Positions 60,878 through 64,000 of a stretch of DNA of 64,000 nt are shown piece by piece. How positions within the stretch are numbered: the first letter of the stretch is position 1; every line of letters starts with the position of its first letter. Origin of the DNA: Ignavibacteriales bacterium (GTDB taxonomy: Bacteria; Bacteroidota; Ignavibacteria; Ignavibacteriales; Melioribacteraceae); the NCBI GenBank assembly GCA_016177735.1, contig JACOUS010000023.1, positions 140,005 to 204,004 of the forward strand, written 5' to 3'. Both the position numbers and the translations under genes were made by a program. The notes under the pieces are model-generated. The model made no database searches. It was not told where the DNA came from and worked only from the letters and a program-made list of their open reading frames with translations.

Positions 60878-63644
60878 ATTTTTCAAAAAGTTTGATGTTG
60901 TTTTTGAATATTTCTTTTAATTGGTTCTCAAAATCTCCGGTACTTTTATGTCGTAAAAATTTTAATGCAGTTTGCGGCAGCGTTCCGGCAGAGAAGGAAG
61001 CCGTAGATACGTTTAATAAATTTTGCATTGTAAATTCAATCTTGCGGAGCGATTCATAATTTTCCGCAAGCTTCTTCAAATCGGGAAAATCTTTAGCCGA
61101 TATTTTTTTTAAAATCACTCCGGTACTCAATCCGAAATACTTAAAATATTTTTTATTGCCGAGTAATAGCGACTGCATAATAAAATCGATTGTAGTCAAA
61201 CCACCGTTCTGTTTTTTGATTTTGTAAGCATCTTTGCTGCTAAAAGAAATTTCTTTCTGAATCGTTTTGTGCATATTCAAAATTTCTTTTCGAATCTCAG
61301 TGCCGCTCAAATTTTGGATACGAAAGATAATTGAGCTTTTAGCCTCGTCAAACAAAAAATTATTGCCGTAGATGAGGCGAAGTTTTGTGAGTGCTTGAAA
61401 CTCCCACACACGCGCTCTGCTGTTGAGATATTCTTTGTATTCTTTGATACCCCAAGCAAGCGGCGAGTTTTTTCCTTCGGCTCTCAATCGTGCGTCAATT
61501 TCGAATGGTCTTAAAATATTCTGCAGATGCAAAAACAATTTCTGAAATTCTTTTTGCGCATCATATGCGGGATCGATCCTTTCGGCGATGAAAATCAAAT
61601 CAATGTCCGATGAAAAACTCATGCTGTTCGAGCCGTAGCTGCCGAGTGCTGCAATGAAATAATTACATTTTATATCAGCCGCTTTTGCCGGGCGCCGGAT
61701 TAGTTCATCAATATTAGCACAAAAGATTTGCGAGATTTGTTTTGTTGTTACTAATCGGCAAGCAAATTGAACGGATAGAATGAAAACCAATTGTGAAGGA
61801 GTGAAGTGAACAGATTCGTCTATTTCGATTTTATCAAAGACTTTTCTTGTTAAAAACAATTCCGCAGCTGATTTATCGAGGCACAAAATATTTACCGCCT
61901 TGGCGGAATACTCGCATACTCTCAAAAACAATTTAAAAAATTTCTCGTCCGTAAATTCGTTGTACCAGATAGAAAGCAGCGAAGCAGCCCTGATAATTTT
62001 TACAAAATTATCGAGCACGTTATCCGGCGCTGCCGAAGTTTTTAAATATTTTAGCAGAGCCGGTTCAATTTTTTCGAAAAGATTTATTGTTCTTGCATCG
62101 AATTCTTTTTGATTCAACAAGCCGGCGCCGGTGCGCAAGTATCTGATATTCTTTTCTGCTTTACCCGGTTCGGCAAAATTAATCTTTTTGAAAGCGATCT
62201 CCCGTTCTTTATCATCGGAGATCAGAATAGAATCGTAAATCAGCCGGACATTTTTTCTTGTAATATCAATTTTCTTTTTAAGGTCGCTGCTTGAAGGAAG
62301 TTTTAGATAGCTAGTTAATTTTTCCAGCAGTTCGCCGCTTTCCGGTATTAAATGTGTCTGTGTATCATTCATCAACTGTAAAAAATGTTCGATCTTTCTG
62401 TAGAAAATATAAGCATCGGTAAAAATTTTGGTTTCTTTTCGCTTCAGTAAATTATAGCCGCTCAACAATTCAATCGCAGCGAGTGAATTCCCGGTTCGCA
62501 AATTTTTGAATCTGCCGCCATTCAAAAGTTGTAATGCCTGCACGGAAAATTCAATATCGCGAATCCCGCCGCTGAAAAGTTTAACATTCTCTTTCCCTTT
62601 GTTATTCAACTCGATGCTTGCTTTCATTTTTTTGATTTGATCTTTTAGCGAAGCTGAAAACGATGCCGGGAAAATATACGGCTGAAGAAAATCATAAAAT
62701 TGTTTGTAAAGTTTTTCATTGCCGCAGACGAAATCGAGTTTGATGAGCATCTGCCGTTCCCAATCTTCGCCTCGTGTCTCGTAGTAGCGGATGTAATCGC
62801 TCAATTTTCTGCAAAGGGGCGAATACAACCCGTCGGGACGCAGACGGAAATCAACTCGGTAAATATATCCGCGCTCGGAAATTTCGGTTGATGATTTTAC
62901 AAACAACAGAGCCGCTTCGGTTAAAATTTCCTGGTATTCTTTTTTTACTGATTTGAGATGAAGATCGTCGTCATAAAATAAAAGTAAATCAACATCGGAG
63001 CTGTAGTTTAATTCTCTTCCGCCGAGTTTGCCCAGCGAGCACAGACAATATTTTTTTTGTGTGAGGGTTAAATTGTATCTGCCGAGTATTTCATTGTAAC
63101 ACAAATCAAAAAGTTCTGCGTTGATTCCCTTTGCCATTATGGCGAGATGTTCGGTCACGGTTTTTAGATTGTGTATTTCGAGAATGTCCGTCAAACCGAT
63201 TTTGAGTGTGTACCTTTTCTTTACTTGCCGCAGATAATTTAATCTGCCGGCAAACGTGCTGAATTTATTTATTCCCTCGTGCAGTTCTTTCTGCAGCGGT
63301 TCAAGCGATAATTTTTCTTCGAGATAATTTTGATCGAACAACTGGTACATGTATTCGGGATTGCGCACAACAATGTCGGTCAGGTAATTGCTGCTTGCAG
63401 TAACGGCAATAATTATTTCTTTGTGGTGCGGATATTTTAAAAGCTCGTTAAAAAATGTTGTTCTATCGTAAACGGAATTGATAATTCGCAGAAGGTTGGA
63501 TTCCGAAGAAGACGTAAAACTGTATTTCACAACTTCCTTTTCGAGAAGAGTCACAATCTCTTCGAAAGCTTGGGGAGAAATTAATCCCTCGCTCAACTCG
63601 ATGAGTTTGTTAATAAAACCGTTTGAAAAGGGAAGGGTGTTCAA
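60867..63644 (-). CDS. glnE: GlnE-like glutamine synthetase adenylyltransferase
   Basis: A 925-aa protein with two nucleotidyltransferase domains, like GlnE. The first carries LGKLGGRELNYSSDVDLLLF (Asp217, Asp219), and the second ALGSYGSNSMSFSSDIDLIF (near residue 680). The region between has the GGIRDIEFSVQALQLLNGG motif, and the second half has QNGGLTTIDFIMQSLLLG. GlnE adds AMP to glutamine synthetase and removes it, in response to nitrogen through PII. No glnA or glnB is adjacent. The start is TTG at 63644 (the nearby ATG at 63651 is out of frame). It is followed by the overlapping DUF2723 gene. Confidence 0.88.
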   Translation of the reverse strand: MNTLPFSNGFINKLIELSEGLISPQAFEEIVTLLEKEVVKYSFTSSSESNLLRIINSVYDRTTFFNELLKYPHHKEIIIAVTASSNYLTDIVVRNPEYMYQLFDQNYLEEKLSLEPLQKELHEGINKFSTFAGRLNYLRQVKKRYTLKIGLTDILEIHNLKTVTEHLAIMAKGINAELFDLCYNEILGRYNLTLTQKKYCLCSLGKLGGRELNYSSDVDLLLFYDDDLHLKSVKKEYQEILTEAALLFVKSSTEISERGYIYRVDFRLRPDGLYSPLCRKLSDYIRYYETRGEDWERQMLIKLDFVCGNEKLYKQFYDFLQPYIFPASFSASLKDQIKKMKASIELNNKGKENVKLFSGGIRDIEFSVQALQLLNGGRFKNLRTGNSLAAIELLSGYNLLKRKETKIFTDAYIFYRKIEHFLQLMNDTQTHLIPESGELLEKLTSYLKLPSSSDLKKKIDITRKNVRLIYDSILISDDKEREIAFKKINFAEPGKAEKNIRYLRTGAGLLNQKEFDARTINLFEKIEPALLKYLKTSAAPDNVLDNFVKIIRAASLLSIWYNEFTDEKFFKLFLRVCEYSAKAVNILCLDKSAAELFLTRKVFDKIEIDESVHFTPSQLVFILSVQFACRLVTTKQISQIFCANIDELIRRPAKAADIKCNYFIAALGSYGSNSMSFSSDIDLIFIAERIDPAYDAQKEFQKLFLHLQNILRPFEIDARLRAEGKNSPLAWGIKEYKEYLNSRARVWEFQALTKLRLIYGNNFLFDEAKSSIIFRIQNLSGTEIRKEILNMHKTIQKEISFSSKDAYKIKKQNGGLTTIDFIMQSLLLGNKKYFKYFGLSTGVILKKISAKDFPDLKKLAENYESLRKIEFTMQNLLNVSTASFSAGTLPQTALKFLRHKSTGDFENQLKEIFKNNIKLFEKYAG

Positions 63645-63711
63645 CGTCCATCAACTCTTATTTTGCATAGGCTAAAATACTTTTTGATTTTGTAAATATC
63701 AGTTGTTCTGC

Positions 63712-63747
63712 GGATAAAAATAAGGAAGGCGGCAAAGCCGCCCCTTC
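63712..63747 (-). terminator. Terminator of the T9SS cargo gene
   Basis: Read on the minus strand, GAAGG and GGCGGC pair with GCCGCC and TTCC around a TTT loop (plus-strand arms 63728-63733 and 63737-63742), followed by CTTATTTTT. It separates the T9SS gene from glnE. Confidence 0.6.
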
Positions 63748-63784
63748 TTGATACTAGATGCTGGTTACTTGATACTGGATACTT
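63748..63784. repeat. GATACT-type short repeats
   Basis: The tract GATACTAGATGCTGG...GATACTGGATAC contains repeated gatact words. GATACTGGATAC (63771-63782) is present in inverted orientation at 46026-46037. It lies between the terminator and the stop codon of the T9SS gene. Confidence 0.4.
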
Positions 63785-63793
63785 GTAAAGGAA

Positions 63794-64000
63794 TTATTTT
63801 AAAAGCAGCATCTTCTTCGTGATTGAATTTCCGTTCGATGTTAAGTTGTAGAAATAAACTCCGCTCGGTAAGTTTGAGCCGTTGAATGGTATTTCGTAAC
63901 TGCCGGTTTCGTGATAGCCATTTAACAATTCTGCTACTTCGCGTCCCAACACGTCGTAAACTTTTAATGTTACCTTTCCGGAATTTTTAATGGCAAATCT
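63794..64000 (-). CDS. T9SS cargo protein, C-terminal sorting domain (cut by window edge)
   Basis: The minus strand is open from the window edge to a TAA at 63794-63796 and encodes 68 residues: GKVTLKVYDVLGREVAELLN, then GSYEIPFNGSNLPSGVYFYN and a TKKMLLLK tail. This is the type A C-terminal sorting domain that directs proteins through the type IX secretion system. The exported protein's main body is outside the window. It shows that the host uses T9SS and so belongs to the Bacteroidota/Chlorobiota group. Confidence 0.88.
   Translation of the reverse strand, partial: RFAIKNSGKVTLKVYDVLGREVAELLNGYHETGSYEIPFNGSNLPSGVYFYNLTSNGNSITKKMLLLK

Overview
This window looks like the chromosome of a free-living, Gram-negative, AT-leaning bacterium of the Bacteroidota/Chlorobiota side, most likely an Ignavibacteria-type lineage. 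That placement is an inference. It rests on a type IX secretion C-terminal sorting domain at the right edge, a three-gene Bacteroidota-style succinate dehydrogenase/fumarate reductase (cytochrome b, SdhA, SdhB), DUF4837 and DUF2723 proteins, and the gene content around ftsH. There is no rRNA to settle it. Many genes have clear Shine-Dalgarno sequences, and one promoter is close to the classical -35/-10 pattern (TTGATA-17-TATAAA).

Layout. 1-2.5 kb: transketolase C-terminus, a sensor histidine kinase, an RluE/RsuA-type pseudouridine synthase. 2.5-4.9 kb: a BtuB-like TonB receptor under a cobalamin riboswitch, on the minus strand. 5.1-31.6 kb: one co-directional run of 16 genes encoding an extracellular contractile injection system (eCIS). 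31.8-35.4 kb: sdhCAB. 35.6-41.5 kb: an acidic unknown protein, obg, a FecCD permease, an M48 lipoprotein protease, tRNA-Met, secG and a LOG-family protein. 41.6-47.4 kb: mostly minus strand, with rpsU, a universal stress protein, an anti-sigma/ECF sigma pair, an M14 peptidase, a thioredoxin-like protein (plus strand), DUF2461 and an outer-membrane barrel. 47.6-59 kb: a CYTH protein, an AddB-like nuclease, then greA-ribD-tilS-hpt-ftsH-polyprenol/diacylglycerol kinase-DUF4837. 59-64 kb, minus strand: DUF2723 membrane protein, GlnE, and the C-terminus of a T9SS cargo protein.

The eCIS is the highlight. In order it encodes a DUF4255 cap/terminator, an unrecognised 358-aa protein, one sheath, two tube proteins, a DUF5908 peptide, a LysM hub adaptor, a VgrG-like spike, a PAAR tip, a gp25-like wedge, two very large baseplate proteins, a 1582-aa PKD/carboxypeptidase-regulatory-domain protein, a CIS tape-measure protein, an AAA+ ATPase and a 1471-aa DUF4157 protein that is the likely cargo. 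There are no T6SS membrane-complex genes, capsid, terminase or integrase, so this is neither a T6SS nor a prophage. Genes overlap or nearly touch through most of the run, which suggests one long operon read from a promoter just upstream of position 5082.

The intergenic spaces hold several small dispersed repeat families: a GGCTTTAG...GTCGTGGCAATT element seen twice, CACAGAG-type repeats seen three times, a MITE-like inverted repeat before greA, and others. There are no insertion sequences, transposase genes or CRISPR arrays.
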